Assembly: GCF_003966715.1 (NCBI RefSeq)
Contig: NZ_AP018907.1
Coordinates: forward strand, 1,104,001 to 1,168,000
Length of the DNA stretch: 64,000 nucleotides
Reading direction: 5' to 3'
From: Blastochloris tepida
GTDB taxonomy: Bacteria; Pseudomonadota; Alphaproteobacteria; Rhizobiales; Xanthobacteraceae
Of this stretch, positions 14,356-22,817 are shown in pieces. A model generated the notes under the pieces. It was not told the origin of the DNA. It worked only from the letters and a program-made list of their open reading frames with translations, and made no database searches. Position 1 is the first letter of the stretch, and the number at the start of each line of letters is the position of its first letter. The position numbers were made by a program, and so were the translations under genes.

Positions 14356-16890
14356 TCAGACCTTGTATTCCGGTGACTTGAACGTCAGCCGTCTGGTCGT
14401 TTCCGATGCCGAGGCGATCTTGCGGATGTCGGCCCAGGTCTGCTTGTAGTTGGGGATGACCAATTCGTTGACGCCGGCATTGATGACGTTGCCCTGCACG
14501 CCGGTGGGGAACGCGAACAGCATGAACGTCTGCTTGCGCCGCGCCGAGGGTGTGGGCTGCACCATCGCCTGGGTGGAGCCGACGTCGTTGTAGACCTCTA
14601 CGAGGTCGCCGGCGGCGAGGCCGAGTTCCTTCATGTCGTCCGGGTTCATCTCGATGAACGGATAGGGCATCCGGTCCATCACGAAGTCGTTGTGCTGGTC
14701 CATGAAGGCGTTCTGCCATACCATGTTGGTGCGGCCGTTGTTGATGAGGAAGGCGTACTTCGCCTTCTGCTCGGCCTTGCCAGCGGCCTGCAGGCCGCGC
14801 CAGGGCGTCGTCATGAAGCGGGCCTTGCCGTCCTTTGACGAGAATTTGCCGTCGGTATAGAGGCGCTTGGTGCCGTTGATGCGCTCGCCGTCGACGCCCG
14901 TCGCCGGCTCCTGAAAGCCGTTGGTTCCCATCGCGCGCAGCCGGGCATAGGTGACGTGCTCGCCGCCCTTCTCGTGCTTCTGGTAGCCGTCGATGAAGGC
15001 GTCCTCTTCGGTCTTCCAGTCGAAGCCCTTGAACTGGTCGGCATAGGCCGCCTTGCCCTGCTCGCGCAGCACGCGCTCCATCGCATTGGCAATGCGCGCC
15101 GCGATCAGGCAGTCGGGCAGCGCATTGCCGGGCGGGTCCATGTAGCGTTCGGTGAGGCGCATGCGCCGCTCGGCGTTCATCGAGGTGAGGTTCATCTCGC
15201 CCGAGATCGCCGCCGGCAGCCAGACATGGCAGGCCTGCCCGATCTTGCTTGGCACGATGTCGACATCGACCGCGAACAGGCCGCCCTGGCGGATCGCCAC
15301 CATGATGGCGTCGACCATCGCCTTGCGGTCGCCCCATGGCACGGTGTTCATGGCGTCCTTCACCAGGTCGGTGCGCCGCTTGTAGACCTGCTTGAACTTC
15401 ATGGCGTTCAGCGTGGTCTTGTAGTGGTCGCACGCCCAGATGTGGTGGACGCCGCCGCGGCCCTCGATCAGGAGCTTGTCGACATAGGCGGCCGGCCGGC
15501 CGACATGTGCATCGGAGGGCCGCGAATAGCCCTCCTGATGGCCGCCCAGCCGCACCACGCCGCCGCCCGGCCGGCCCACATTGCCGGTGGCGAGGGCGAG
15601 GTTCACGATCGCGCCGTTGGTGCGGTAGTTGTCATTGCCCCAAATGATGCCCTTCTCATAGCCGAGCATGGTGCGGCGACGCTTGCCGTCGGCCTTGGGC
15701 TCGGCGATCCACTGGGCGGCCTTGATGATGTCGGCGGCTTTGAGGCCGGTGATGCGCGCAGCATCCTCGATCGATGTCCGGTTCGCTGCGAGAGCGGCGG
15801 CGAAATCGGTGAGCGGATCGGAGGTCTCCAGGCCGCCGCCGCCCGGGCGCGAGATGAGCGGCGGAACCTGGGCCGGCGACAGCGTGCTCGCGGCGATGAA
15901 TTCCTTGTCGATCCACCCCTTGTCGGCGATGTAGGTGAGCAGCGCATTGAACAGCACGAGGTCGGTGCCGGGCTCGAGCGCAAGATGCAGCGCGCGATCC
16001 TTGCCTGCCTCGGCCTCGCAGGCCGCAACCGTCACCGTGCGGCGGGGATCGATGATGATGATGCGGCCCGATTCGACGGCCTCGTTCGGGAATTCCCGCC
16101 GCTTCTTGTCGAGCGACGTGCCACGCAGGTTCGGCAGCCAGTGGTTCAGGAAATAATTGGTCTGGGTTTCGAGCGGGTTGGTGCCGATGGCGACGATGGT
16201 GTCGGCGAGCTCGGCATCCTCATAGCAGTTGTTCAGTTCGCTGACGCCCATGTCGCGGGTGCCGTGAACCTCGGAATTGTAGGCCGGGCGATTGTGAATG
16301 CGGACGTTCTTGACCTTCATCGCCCCGAAATAGAGCTTGCCAGTGCCCCAGGTGTTCTCATAGCCGCCGGCCGAGCCGCCATGGTCGAACATCGAGACGA
16401 ACAGCCCGTCCTCACCCTGCTCGTTGATGACGGCAGTGGTGACGCGGGCGACGAGATCGAGCGCATCCTCCCAATTGGTCGGCTGCATCGTGCCATAGCG
16501 CCACACCATGGGGTCGGTCAGGCGCGCAAGCTGCGTGCCGCGCTGTTGCGAGGTGTGGTTCTCGGCCATCCGCGCGCCGCGGATCGAGCCCAGCCCGGAA
16601 TTCACCACGCAATTGACGTCCGGCTTGATGACGAGATGAACGTCCGCGCCATTCTGCTTGACGATGTTGTACATCGACGGGGCATACCAGGCGACGGTCT
16701 CGGCGGGCTGCTGCTTGCCGAGGTCGACGCCGAACTTGTTCGACTTGGCATCGAAGCCGCCCTGCTTGTTGATCGGCCACGTGTAAGCCTTGTAGCCGCA
16801 GCCGACGATGCAGTAGTGGCAGGTGACGTTGTGCTCCTTCGCGTCCGCGGGAATGATCGGCAGGCGGTCGACTTGACGCTTGTAGGTCAT
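14356..16890 (-). CDS. aioA: Arsenite oxidase large (molybdopterin) subunit AioA
   Basis: The 844-residue catalytic subunit binds Mo-bisMGD and a [3Fe-4S] cluster and oxidises arsenite to arsenate in the periplasm. The cluster motif is VTCHYCIVGCGYKAYTW near residue 25 (C-x2-C-x3-C). Other family features are FDHGGSAGGYENTWGTGK, RIHNRPAYNSEVHGTRDMG and TNPLETQTNYFLNHWLPN. It has no signal peptide; it would be exported with the Tat-tagged AioB. ATG 16890 has an ideal Shine-Dalgarno (GGGAGGA). An upstream GTG overlaps the aioB stop. Length matches the family. It transfers electrons to AioB; the final acceptor (cytochrome c or azurin) is not encoded here. Confidence 0.96.
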   Translation of the reverse strand: MTYKRQVDRLPIIPADAKEHNVTCHYCIVGCGYKAYTWPINKQGGFDAKSNKFGVDLGKQQPAETVAWYAPSMYNIVKQNGADVHLVIKPDVNCVVNSGLGSIRGARMAENHTSQQRGTQLARLTDPMVWRYGTMQPTNWEDALDLVARVTTAVINEQGEDGLFVSMFDHGGSAGGYENTWGTGKLYFGAMKVKNVRIHNRPAYNSEVHGTRDMGVSELNNCYEDAELADTIVAIGTNPLETQTNYFLNHWLPNLRGTSLDKKRREFPNEAVESGRIIIIDPRRTVTVAACEAEAGKDRALHLALEPGTDLVLFNALLTYIADKGWIDKEFIAASTLSPAQVPPLISRPGGGGLETSDPLTDFAAALAANRTSIEDAARITGLKAADIIKAAQWIAEPKADGKRRRTMLGYEKGIIWGNDNYRTNGAIVNLALATGNVGRPGGGVVRLGGHQEGYSRPSDAHVGRPAAYVDKLLIEGRGGVHHIWACDHYKTTLNAMKFKQVYKRRTDLVKDAMNTVPWGDRKAMVDAIMVAIRQGGLFAVDVDIVPSKIGQACHVWLPAAISGEMNLTSMNAERRMRLTERYMDPPGNALPDCLIAARIANAMERVLREQGKAAYADQFKGFDWKTEEDAFIDGYQKHEKGGEHVTYARLRAMGTNGFQEPATGVDGERINGTKRLYTDGKFSSKDGKARFMTTPWRGLQAAGKAEQKAKYAFLINNGRTNMVWQNAFMDQHNDFVMDRMPYPFIEMNPDDMKELGLAAGDLVEVYNDVGSTQAMVQPTPSARRKQTFMLFAFPTGVQGNVINAGVNELVIPNYKQTWADIRKIASASETTRRLTFKSPEYKV

Positions 16891-16901
16891 CGCGTCCTCC
16901 C

Positions 16902-17429
16902 TCACAGCACGTTGGACAGCCGGCCGTAGAGCAGCTCATCGACGCCTTCGGCGTAGATGTCGCCCTTGGCGTCGACGCGGAGCGCGTATTGCGCGAGGTT
17001 CTGGGTGGCGTTGCCCCAGATCTGCTGGCCGGCCTTCTCGCAGTCGAAACGGCTGTAGTGGCCCGAGCAGTTCAGCGTCTTGTCGGTTTTCGAATAGCCG
17101 AGCGGAAAGCCCTTGTGCGGGCACATCGCAGAGAAGCCGACGATGTCGCCGTCGGGTCCGACTCCACCGGGAACGCGGGTGCCGAGCTTGATGAGGACGC
17201 CGGGCGCATCCTTGTCCGGATAGGCGACGGTGAGAGGTTCGTCGACCTTGAGCTGGGAGACGTTGGCGAGCCGGTTCGACGGGTAGGCGACCCGCGCCGG
17301 CGCCGGCGCCGGCGCGGCTTCGGCGGTGGCGGGCAGCATGGTTGCCGCAGCCCCGGCTGCCGCAACGAGACCGGCGCCGCCAAGGAAATGGCGGCGGCCG
17401 GCATCGACCATTCGGTCGCATCTTTTCAT
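16902..17429 (-). CDS. aioB: Arsenite oxidase small (Rieske) subunit AioB
   Basis: This 175-residue subunit has a Tat signal peptide (GRRHFLGGAGLVAAAG ... ATAEA, residues 10-38) and a Rieske domain. The [2Fe-2S] ligands are CPHKGF and CSGHYSRFD. The cysteines that form the usual Rieske disulfide are replaced by Phe and Gly. This matches what I recall of the Rhizobium NT-26 enzyme, where that bridge is missing. It accepts electrons from AioA. It is the first gene of the aioBA unit, with a sigma-54-like promoter about 53 bp upstream. Confidence 0.95.
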   Translation of the reverse strand: MKRCDRMVDAGRRHFLGGAGLVAAAGAAATMLPATAEAAPAPAPARVAYPSNRLANVSQLKVDEPLTVAYPDKDAPGVLIKLGTRVPGGVGPDGDIVGFSAMCPHKGFPLGYSKTDKTLNCSGHYSRFDCEKAGQQIWGNATQNLAQYALRVDAKGDIYAEGVDELLYGRLSNVL

Positions 17430-17481
17430 GGTGGTCCTCCCATCTGAACGCGACGCGGAGCGTCGGCGCTGACGGTCCTGT

Positions 17482-17497
17482 TACAAGGACCGGGCCA
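17482..17497 (-). promoter_or_regulatory. Candidate sigma-54 promoter of aioBA
   Basis: On the minus strand the sequence is TGGCCCGGTCCTTGTA, against the consensus TGGCACG-N4-TTGCA. The invariant GG is present and the spacing to the -12 element is right, but the -12 dinucleotide is GT rather than GC. It lies 53 bp before aioB. AioR, encoded next door, has the GAFTGA motif of sigma-54 activators, which makes such a promoter expected. Confidence 0.5.
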
Positions 17498-17547
17498 AGG
17501 ACCGGGGGCAGGCAAGCCTTTGAATTGCTGGGATCCGGAACAGCGGC

Positions 17548-17567
17548 ATGTTCGGATTTCCGAACAT
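17548..17567. promoter_or_regulatory. 20-bp palindrome, possible AioR enhancer
   Basis: ATGTTCGGATTTCCGAACAT is a perfect 9-2-9 inverted repeat. It lies about 50 bp upstream of the candidate sigma-54 promoter, in the usual range for an activator site. No T run follows on either side, so a terminator is less likely. Assignment to AioR is inference from location. Confidence 0.5.
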
Positions 17568-17618
17568 CGCCGTGGGCTCCCGTCAAAAATCCGAACGGGC
17601 CAGCTCTTTGGATTCGCG

Positions 17619-17665
17619 CATTTCCGATCGCAAAACCGGGTCCGCTATTGCGGAAAATGCCCTAG
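17619..17665. repeat. Short copy of the interspersed repeat
   Basis: GCATTTCCGATCGCAAAACC and TATTGCGGAAAATGCCCTAG form the two arms of a degenerate element of the family described at 13368-13470. It overlaps the last codons of aioR by a few bases. A half-element of the same kind lies at about 2848-2864. Confidence 0.6.
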
Positions 17666-18978
17666 CGGGAGCGGATCGACAGGCGGCGCATGCGCTCCCA
17701 CAGCGTGGTGCGGGCGATGCCGAGGCGCTTGGCGGCCTCGCCGACGTGGCCGCCACTGTCGCGCAACGCGCGCTCGATCTCGCGGCGCTCCGCCGCATCC
17801 CGCGCCGCGGCAAGGCCGCGCGGCGCCTCGTCGTCCGAGGCGCGCGCCGCTTCCGGGAACAGGTCCGAGGGCATCAGCCACTCGCCCAGCGCCAGCGTGG
17901 CGGCACGCTCGACGCGATTGCGCAGTTCGCGAACGTTGCCCGGCCAGGGATAGGCGAGCGCGGCCTCCTCGGTCAGGCTGCTGAAGCCATGCAGTGCCGT
18001 ATTCGAATGCGGCGCGATCTCAGCGAAGAATTGATTGAGCAGCAACACGATGTCGGCCGGCCGGTCGCGAAGCGGCGGCACCTCGATGGCGACGACATTG
18101 ATCCGGTAATAGAGGTCCTGGCGGAAGCGACCGGCGGCCACCTCCTCGGACAGGTCGCGGTGGGTGGCGCAGACGATGCGGGCCTCGAACGGCACGGCGG
18201 TCTCGCCGCCCACCCGCGCGAACCGCCGCTCGTCAAGCAGCCGCAGCAGTTTCGCCTGAAGCGCCAGCGGCAGCTCGGCCACCTCGTCGAGAAACAGCGT
18301 GCCGCGGCGGGCACGCTCGGCGTAACCGGCATGACGCGCCAGCGCGCCGGTGAAGGCACCCTTCTCATGGCCGAACATCTCGCTTTCGAGCAGGGCATGC
18401 GGGATCGCCGCACAATTGACGGCGATGAATGGCTGGGTCGCGTCGCTGCCCAACCCATGGAGAAGGCGGGCGCAAACTTCCTTTCCGGCGCCAGTCTCGC
18501 CGGTCAGCAGCACCGGCGAGCTGCGGGCCGCCACCCGCGCAATCATCGCCTCGACGCGCCGCATGGCGGGCGACACACCCAGAATGCCGCCGTTCGCCGG
18601 CGGACGGCGCCCGGCCAAGGCCCTGGCGCGCGCCAGGAGGTCGTTGAACACGAAGGGCTTCGTCACATAGTCGCCGCCGCCGGCGCGGATCAGCGCCACT
18701 GCCTGATCGATCTCGCCATACGCCGTCATGAACAGGAATGGCGGCGATGCGGCGTCGGCCGCGAGCCGCCGGAACACATCCTCGCCCGACATGTCGGGCA
18801 GCCGGATGTCGCAGATCACGACATCGGGCGCTGCGGCGGCCCGCAGCCCCGCCAGTGCCTCGGCGCCCGTGCGCCACCACGACACCCTGCAGCCTTCCAG
18901 TTCGAGGCCCTGATTGAGCGACTCGCCCATCACCGGATCATCTTCCACGATCGCAATCGACAGCGAGTCAGGCAGCAT
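17662..18978 (-). CDS. aioR: Sigma-54-dependent response regulator AioR
   Basis: This 438-residue NtrC-type activator has three parts. A receiver domain (about 1-120) has acidic pocket EDD and phospho-acceptor Asp in VVICDIRLPDMSG. An AAA+ domain (about 135-370) has Walker A GETGAGKE, the sigma-54 contact loop GAFTGA and Walker B LFLDEVAEL. A Fis-type helix-turn-helix (GGHVGEAAKRLGIARTTLWERM) ends the protein. Phosphorylated by AioS, it should activate aioBA. Its start overlaps the aioS stop by 11 bp, and the gene precedes aioB. Confidence 0.94.
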   Translation of the reverse strand: MLPDSLSIAIVEDDPVMGESLNQGLELEGCRVSWWRTGAEALAGLRAAAAPDVVICDIRLPDMSGEDVFRRLAADAASPPFLFMTAYGEIDQAVALIRAGGGDYVTKPFVFNDLLARARALAGRRPPANGGILGVSPAMRRVEAMIARVAARSSPVLLTGETGAGKEVCARLLHGLGSDATQPFIAVNCAAIPHALLESEMFGHEKGAFTGALARHAGYAERARRGTLFLDEVAELPLALQAKLLRLLDERRFARVGGETAVPFEARIVCATHRDLSEEVAAGRFRQDLYYRINVVAIEVPPLRDRPADIVLLLNQFFAEIAPHSNTALHGFSSLTEEAALAYPWPGNVRELRNRVERAATLALGEWLMPSDLFPEAARASDDEAPRGLAAARDAAERREIERALRDSGGHVGEAAKRLGIARTTLWERMRRLSIRSR

Positions 18979-20419
18979 GGGACAGTGCCTCCGGTGTCAG
19001 GGTCGGAACGGTGATGCGGATGAGGGTGCCGCCGCTCGCAGGCCGCTCGACTGAAAGTTTGCCGCCCGCAGCCAGCACCAGACGCCGAACGATCCACAGG
19101 CCAAGGCCGCGCTCGCCCGGCCGCGGCGCAGCGGCGAGCGTGGGCTCCTGCAGATAGCGCGCCCGCGCCGGGTCGAGGCCCGGCCCGTCGTCGGCCACCG
19201 CGATGACGAGGCCCGTGCCGGTATGCGTCGCCTCTAGGCCGATGCGGCCTTTCTCCGGGCTGGCATGGCAGGCATTGAGCAGGAGGTTGAGCACGGCCTG
19301 GCGGATGGCGCCGGCTGGGACCGGCACGTCTTCGACGAGTTCGTTGCGCCAGTCGAGGTCGAGGTCGCGGCGCACCAGTTCCGGCTCGATCAACAGCCGC
19401 AGGTCGTCGATATCGGCCGGCTTGAGCGGCCGGTTCGCCGCGTCGGCGCGGTAGTCCGCCAACATCGCGCGCACGACGTCGCGGATGCCCGACAGGCCGC
19501 GCTCGACGAGGGAGACGGTGCGCTGGCGGACCTCGGCATCGTGCCCGTGGCGCTTCAGCGTGTCGATGGCATTGAACAGGCCGCCGAGCGGATTGTTGAT
19601 CTCGTGCGCCATGCCCGAGGCAAGCCGGCCGAGGCTCGCCAGCCGCTCCTCCTCGGCGATCCGCGCGGCGAGGGCTTCGCGCTCGTTCCAGGCCCGGACC
19701 ATGTCGTTGTACTGGCGGAACAACTGGCCGAACTCGGATCGCGGGCGCGGCAGCTCGGCCCCCGGCACCGGGCCGGTAGCGCCTGCGCGCAAATGGCGGG
19801 TCAGAATGCGGACGGGGCGCAACAGGCCGCGGATCAGCGCAAACCCGGCGATCGCCAGAAACAGAGTGATCGCAGCGTTGGTGCCGACCAGCGTCCACAG
19901 CACGTGGCGGCGTTCGGCGAATTGCCGCGCCATGTCGAACTCGGCATAGATCGCCCCGATGGTGCGCGACTGATAGACGAGAAGCCGGCGCGCGCCCGCC
20001 CGCTCGCTAAGGGGATCGAGCCACGCATCTTCCGTGGCGAAGCGATCGATCATGCTGAGCGGAGCGGGCTTGAAGGCCGGCACCGCCTTCGGATTCGAGG
20101 CGGCGAGAACCATGCCGTCGGCGGTGACCACGACGGTTTCAACCACGTTGAGGCTCTGATAGAGCGCACGCCCCCTGTCGAGCGTATCGAAAACCTCCCA
20201 GGCATCCTCCCGCAGAACCGCGGGCATGATCGAGGACGACAGGCCATCGAGATGGGCGGCCGCGAGCTCGTCGAGGTGGTGACGCTGCGTCTCGGCGAGG
20301 CGCTGGAGCACCTGATTGGTCAGTACCGTGCTGATGGCCACCATCAGCGCGGCCACCAGCAGCGGCACCTTGAGCGCGACAGGCCAGGCTGCCGGCGAGG
20401 CGCGCTGCCACCCGGTCAT
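18968..20419 (-). CDS. aioS: Sensor histidine kinase AioS
   Basis: The 483-residue membrane kinase has a first membrane segment at about 13-33, a periplasmic domain, a second segment at about 150-175, and a HAMP-like linker. The HisKA domain has phospho-accepting His in ASGMAHEINNPLGGL. The ATPase domain follows (N box LNLLLNACHAS, G1 VADDGPG, G2 GERGLGLWIV). ATG 20419 overlaps the aioX stop (ATGA); longer upstream reading would enter aioX. It relays an arsenite signal detected by AioX to AioR. Confidence 0.93.
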   Translation of the reverse strand: MTGWQRASPAAWPVALKVPLLVAALMVAISTVLTNQVLQRLAETQRHHLDELAAAHLDGLSSSIMPAVLREDAWEVFDTLDRGRALYQSLNVVETVVVTADGMVLAASNPKAVPAFKPAPLSMIDRFATEDAWLDPLSERAGARRLLVYQSRTIGAIYAEFDMARQFAERRHVLWTLVGTNAAITLFLAIAGFALIRGLLRPVRILTRHLRAGATGPVPGAELPRPRSEFGQLFRQYNDMVRAWNEREALAARIAEEERLASLGRLASGMAHEINNPLGGLFNAIDTLKRHGHDAEVRQRTVSLVERGLSGIRDVVRAMLADYRADAANRPLKPADIDDLRLLIEPELVRRDLDLDWRNELVEDVPVPAGAIRQAVLNLLLNACHASPEKGRIGLEATHTGTGLVIAVADDGPGLDPARARYLQEPTLAAAPRPGERGLGLWIVRRLVLAAGGKLSVERPASGGTLIRITVPTLTPEALSHAA

Positions 20420-21327
20420 CCGGCGCTCCGGACATGGTCCAGCTTGGCCGCGATGGAGTCGAACAGCGCCACGTCTCCGGGGATGAAGCCGTCGAGCTTC
20501 AACAAATCGAGCACCCGTCTGCCATCCTGCTCCGCTCCCATGCGGAGAAACGCCGACGCGAGCGCGTCCGATGGCAGATCGCTTGGCCGGTGGCGCGACG
20601 CGGCGATCGGGGGAAAGCCCAGCCATTCCGACCGGCGCAGCACCCGTGTCCCCGCAACAAGATCGGGCTCGACGTTGGCCAGGACATCGTACACGTAGCC
20701 GTCGACCGAGCCGCTGCCGGCAAGGCCGGACGCTACCGCGCGCACCACGTTGCGATGGCCGTAAGTGAAAACGGTTCGTCGAAAGAAGGTTTCGGGCCGC
20801 ATCCTGTCGTCTGCGAGCAGCGCCCGGGTGACGAGGAAGCCGGAATTGCTGTCGGGGTCGGAGAAGGCGTGGACGTCACCTTCCAGGTCCGTAAAGGTGC
20901 TTGCCCTCCGGTCGGCGCCGACGATGACGTAGGACTGGTACAGCGGCTGTCCGCGCCACATTGGCACGGACACGAGGTCGAGGCTTTCGCGGTGCCGCAC
21001 AAACGGATAGCCGCAGATCCAGGCCGCGTCGATCTGGCCGGACACCAGGAGCAGCATGATCTCCTGATAGGTGCGGCGGGTGACGAGTTGCACCTCCCGG
21101 TCCCAGGCACGCTCCAGATAGGCGCGCAGGGCAACAAGCAGATCAAGGTCGGATGTCAGGAACACCGGCGTCAGCCCGAACCGGACGAGCCGTTGTTGGG
21201 CCGCCAAAGGCTGCGGCATCAGTGCAGCCGCGGCGCAGGCCGCGACGCCGCGGACGATCACACGTCGGCAGAAGCCCGCCCCGGATGACGGCGCACGACC
21301 AACTCCCGGCCTTGAGGCCGAGTCCAT
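20416..21327 (-). CDS. aioX: Periplasmic arsenite-sensing protein AioX
   Basis: This 303-residue phosphonate-type periplasmic binding protein has an N-terminal signal sequence (about residues 20-43, with CRRVIVRG before the hydrophobic core and cleavage near PLAA-QQ). The body (RFGLTPVFLTSDLDLLVALR ... DGYVYDVLAN) fits AioX. The single mature-domain Cys in DAAWICGYPF (residue 105) corresponds to the Cys shown in Agrobacterium AioX to be needed for arsenite sensing. It should bind As(III) and signal to AioS. It is the first gene of aioXSR, with a strong Shine-Dalgarno (GGGAGGA). Confidence 0.92.
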   Translation of the reverse strand: MDSASRPGVGRAPSSGAGFCRRVIVRGVAACAAAALMPQPLAAQQRLVRFGLTPVFLTSDLDLLVALRAYLERAWDREVQLVTRRTYQEIMLLLVSGQIDAAWICGYPFVRHRESLDLVSVPMWRGQPLYQSYVIVGADRRASTFTDLEGDVHAFSDPDSNSGFLVTRALLADDRMRPETFFRRTVFTYGHRNVVRAVASGLAGSGSVDGYVYDVLANVEPDLVAGTRVLRRSEWLGFPPIAASRHRPSDLPSDALASAFLRMGAEQDGRRVLDLLKLDGFIPGDVALFDSIAAKLDHVRSAG

Positions 21328-21703
21328 GAGCGTCCTCCCGGAGATTTATCGTTCTTGCTTTTGAGGCTAGCGCATCGTTGCGCTTGCGACAATTGCGGCG
21401 GAATGGACGTTCGAAACAGCTTGATGAGGACCTTTTCGACCACCCTGCTTTTGGGGCAAACCATGAACATGGGATCGGAAGGATTTGGCCGATGGCACGA
21501 AATCGGGTGCAGTTTCAGTAGGGTCCCAGTGAGGCGGCCTTCGATGGCCTCTATGGGACGGAAGAGCTCTGCCGGGTCACGATCTCTTCAAGTGATGGCG
21601 GCCCAAAGGGTTCATCTGCCCTGTTCGTGGCGGAGGAGATCACTGTGAGCAGAAGGGCCGAGGGCTGTTCCAATGCACCGCCAAGCGATGGCAACCTCGC
21701 TCG
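21328..21703. other. Non-coding region between aioX and the prophage
   Basis: No convincing gene. The part nearest aioX should hold its promoter; a small palindrome, GCGCATCGTTGCGC (21370-21383), lies there. The part next to the prophage end (21520-21703) has short open frames on both strands without ribosome-binding sites. It may be residue of the locus into which the phage inserted. Confidence 0.4.
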
Positions 21704-21749
21704 TGTAGCGCGCAAAATCGGATGGCACGGCGCGCAAGATCAGATGGCA
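21704..21749. repeat. Prophage left-in-window end with two transposase-binding repeats
   Basis: The element starts TGTA at 21704. Two tandem 20-mers follow: GCGCGCAAAATCGGATGGCA (21708-21727) and GCGCGCAAGATCAGATGGCA (21730-21749), 22 bp apart. Inverted versions occur at the other end of the prophage. This matches the att sites of Mu-type phages, where the transposase binds repeated 22-bp sites. The second repeat ends 6 bp from the stop of the methyltransferase gene. Confidence 0.85.
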
Positions 21750-21754
21750 GCAGT

Positions 21755-22495
21755 TTAAGCCTCTGCTGAAGCCCCGTTTAAGGCCCCTTCCAGCCGCCTG
21801 CAGGCCACCTCGAAATAGGCCGGCTCGACCTCGATGCCGATGTAGGGCAGCCCCCGCTGAAGGCAGGCGACCCCCACCGTCCCCGATCCCATGAACGGGT
21901 CCAGGATCGGCCCCTCCATGACCGCCATCAGCTGGGCCATCAGCTCCACCGGCTTGCCGGCGATGTGGTGCTTGATCTTGGGCACCGGCTCGCGGATCAC
22001 GCCGGGGGCCACCTTGCCGGCGAGCGGCCGGGCGCCGTTGGTCCCCCACACCGCGAACTCGGCCTGCACCCGGTAGCGGCCGAGCTGCGGCCGGCTCGCC
22101 TCTGTCTTGTCCCACGGCACGATGCCCCGCCACACCCACCCGGCACACTGGAGGGCGTCTGTCGTCACCGGCAGCTGCCGCCAGTCGGAGAACGTGACCA
22201 GCAGCGCGCCGGGCCGGCACAGCGTCCGCGCCCGCCCCATCCACAGCGTCGACCAGGCGAGATACGAGCGCTGGTCGCGGGTGTCGCCCTGGAACTCCGG
22301 ATAGAGCCCGCGGTGCTCGCTCGACTGGTACTTGGCCGAGGTGGCCATCGCCTTATCCCGCACGTTGCCGCCGCTGGAATACGGCGGGTCGGTCAGCACC
22401 GCCCCGATTGAGCCGGGCTCCAGCCTGGTCAGGATTTCGAGGGCGTCGCCGAGATAGAGGGTGGCCGGTCCGATCTGCCGGCGCTGGACGTGCAT
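21755..22495 (-). CDS. Phage DNA methyltransferase (beta-type N6-adenine/N4-cytosine) in the mom position
   Basis: The 246-residue enzyme has catalytic motif IV first (VLTDPPYSSGGN, about residues 34-45) and the SAM-binding motif later (ILDPFMGSGTVGVACLQRG, about 198-216). This order is typical of beta-class methyltransferases. It should protect phage DNA from host restriction. ATG 22495 lies inside the 3' part of the com-like gene (67-bp overlap). In Mu the same spot holds mom, a different kind of DNA-modifying enzyme, whose translation needs Com. The target sequence is unknown. The gene ends at the phage terminus. Confidence 0.9.
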   Translation of the reverse strand: MHVQRRQIGPATLYLGDALEILTRLEPGSIGAVLTDPPYSSGGNVRDKAMATSAKYQSSEHRGLYPEFQGDTRDQRSYLAWSTLWMGRARTLCRPGALLVTFSDWRQLPVTTDALQCAGWVWRGIVPWDKTEASRPQLGRYRVQAEFAVWGTNGARPLAGKVAPGVIREPVPKIKHHIAGKPVELMAQLMAVMEGPILDPFMGSGTVGVACLQRGLPYIGIEVEPAYFEVACRRLEGALNGASAEA

Positions 22496-22731
22496 GGGGC
22501 CTCTCCCGAGGTCGGACGCTCGCGGCGCTCGGATACGGGCTCGATCGGCCTCAAGGTGTTGAATGTGCCGCACCGGCGGCACTTGATCTGGACGGCGCCG
22601 GCGATCGCGCCGGTTGCCGCCCGGAGCAGCAGCGCGCGGCAGCTGCCGCAGCGGATGTCCTCCACGTGCTGGTAACCCGAATCGTGCCACCGCACCCCGG
22701 CTCGCCAGAGCTGGGGCGGGGTGGCGGCCAT
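22429..22731 (-). CDS. com: Com-like zinc-finger translational regulator
   Basis: The 100-residue protein contains a four-Cys zinc ribbon, EDIRCGSCRALLLRA and QIKCRRCGTFNTLRP (residues about 30-62). This is the same layout as Mu Com (IRC-x2-C-x-LL ... IRC-x2-C). In Mu, Com binds the com-mom mRNA and opens the mom start site. Here the gene overlaps the methyltransferase gene by 67 bp in another frame, so the same mechanism is likely. The C-terminal 35 residues are Ser/Pro-rich and come from the overlap. Confidence 0.82.
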   Translation of the reverse strand: MAATPPQLWRAGVRWHDSGYQHVEDIRCGSCRALLLRAATGAIAGAVQIKCRRCGTFNTLRPIEPVSERRERPTSGEAPCTSSAGRSDRPPSISATPSKS

Positions 22732-22817
22732 GTGAGTGCGTCGCTCCGCGGGCCTCTCCGCCAAGACAGTCCCGCGGCCGGGGAAACCCGGACCCCGTCA
22801 CCCTGCCGCACCGGCGC

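Noticed and set aside
14956..16929. Plus-strand open frame of 657 codons
   Set aside because: Antisense to aioA, whose family match is unambiguous.
19265..20698. Plus-strand open frame of 477 codons
   Set aside because: Antisense to aioS and aioX. Composition is that of a non-coding frame.
21355..21648. Plus-strand open frame between aioX and the prophage
   Set aside because: No ribosome-binding site and no recognisable pattern; it covers the expected aioX promoter.
22740..22817. Fourth late promoter before the com-like gene (Mu Pmom equivalent)
   Set aside because: No copy of the 18-bp palindrome is found there. The pair is probably read from the sheath promoter or one of another type.
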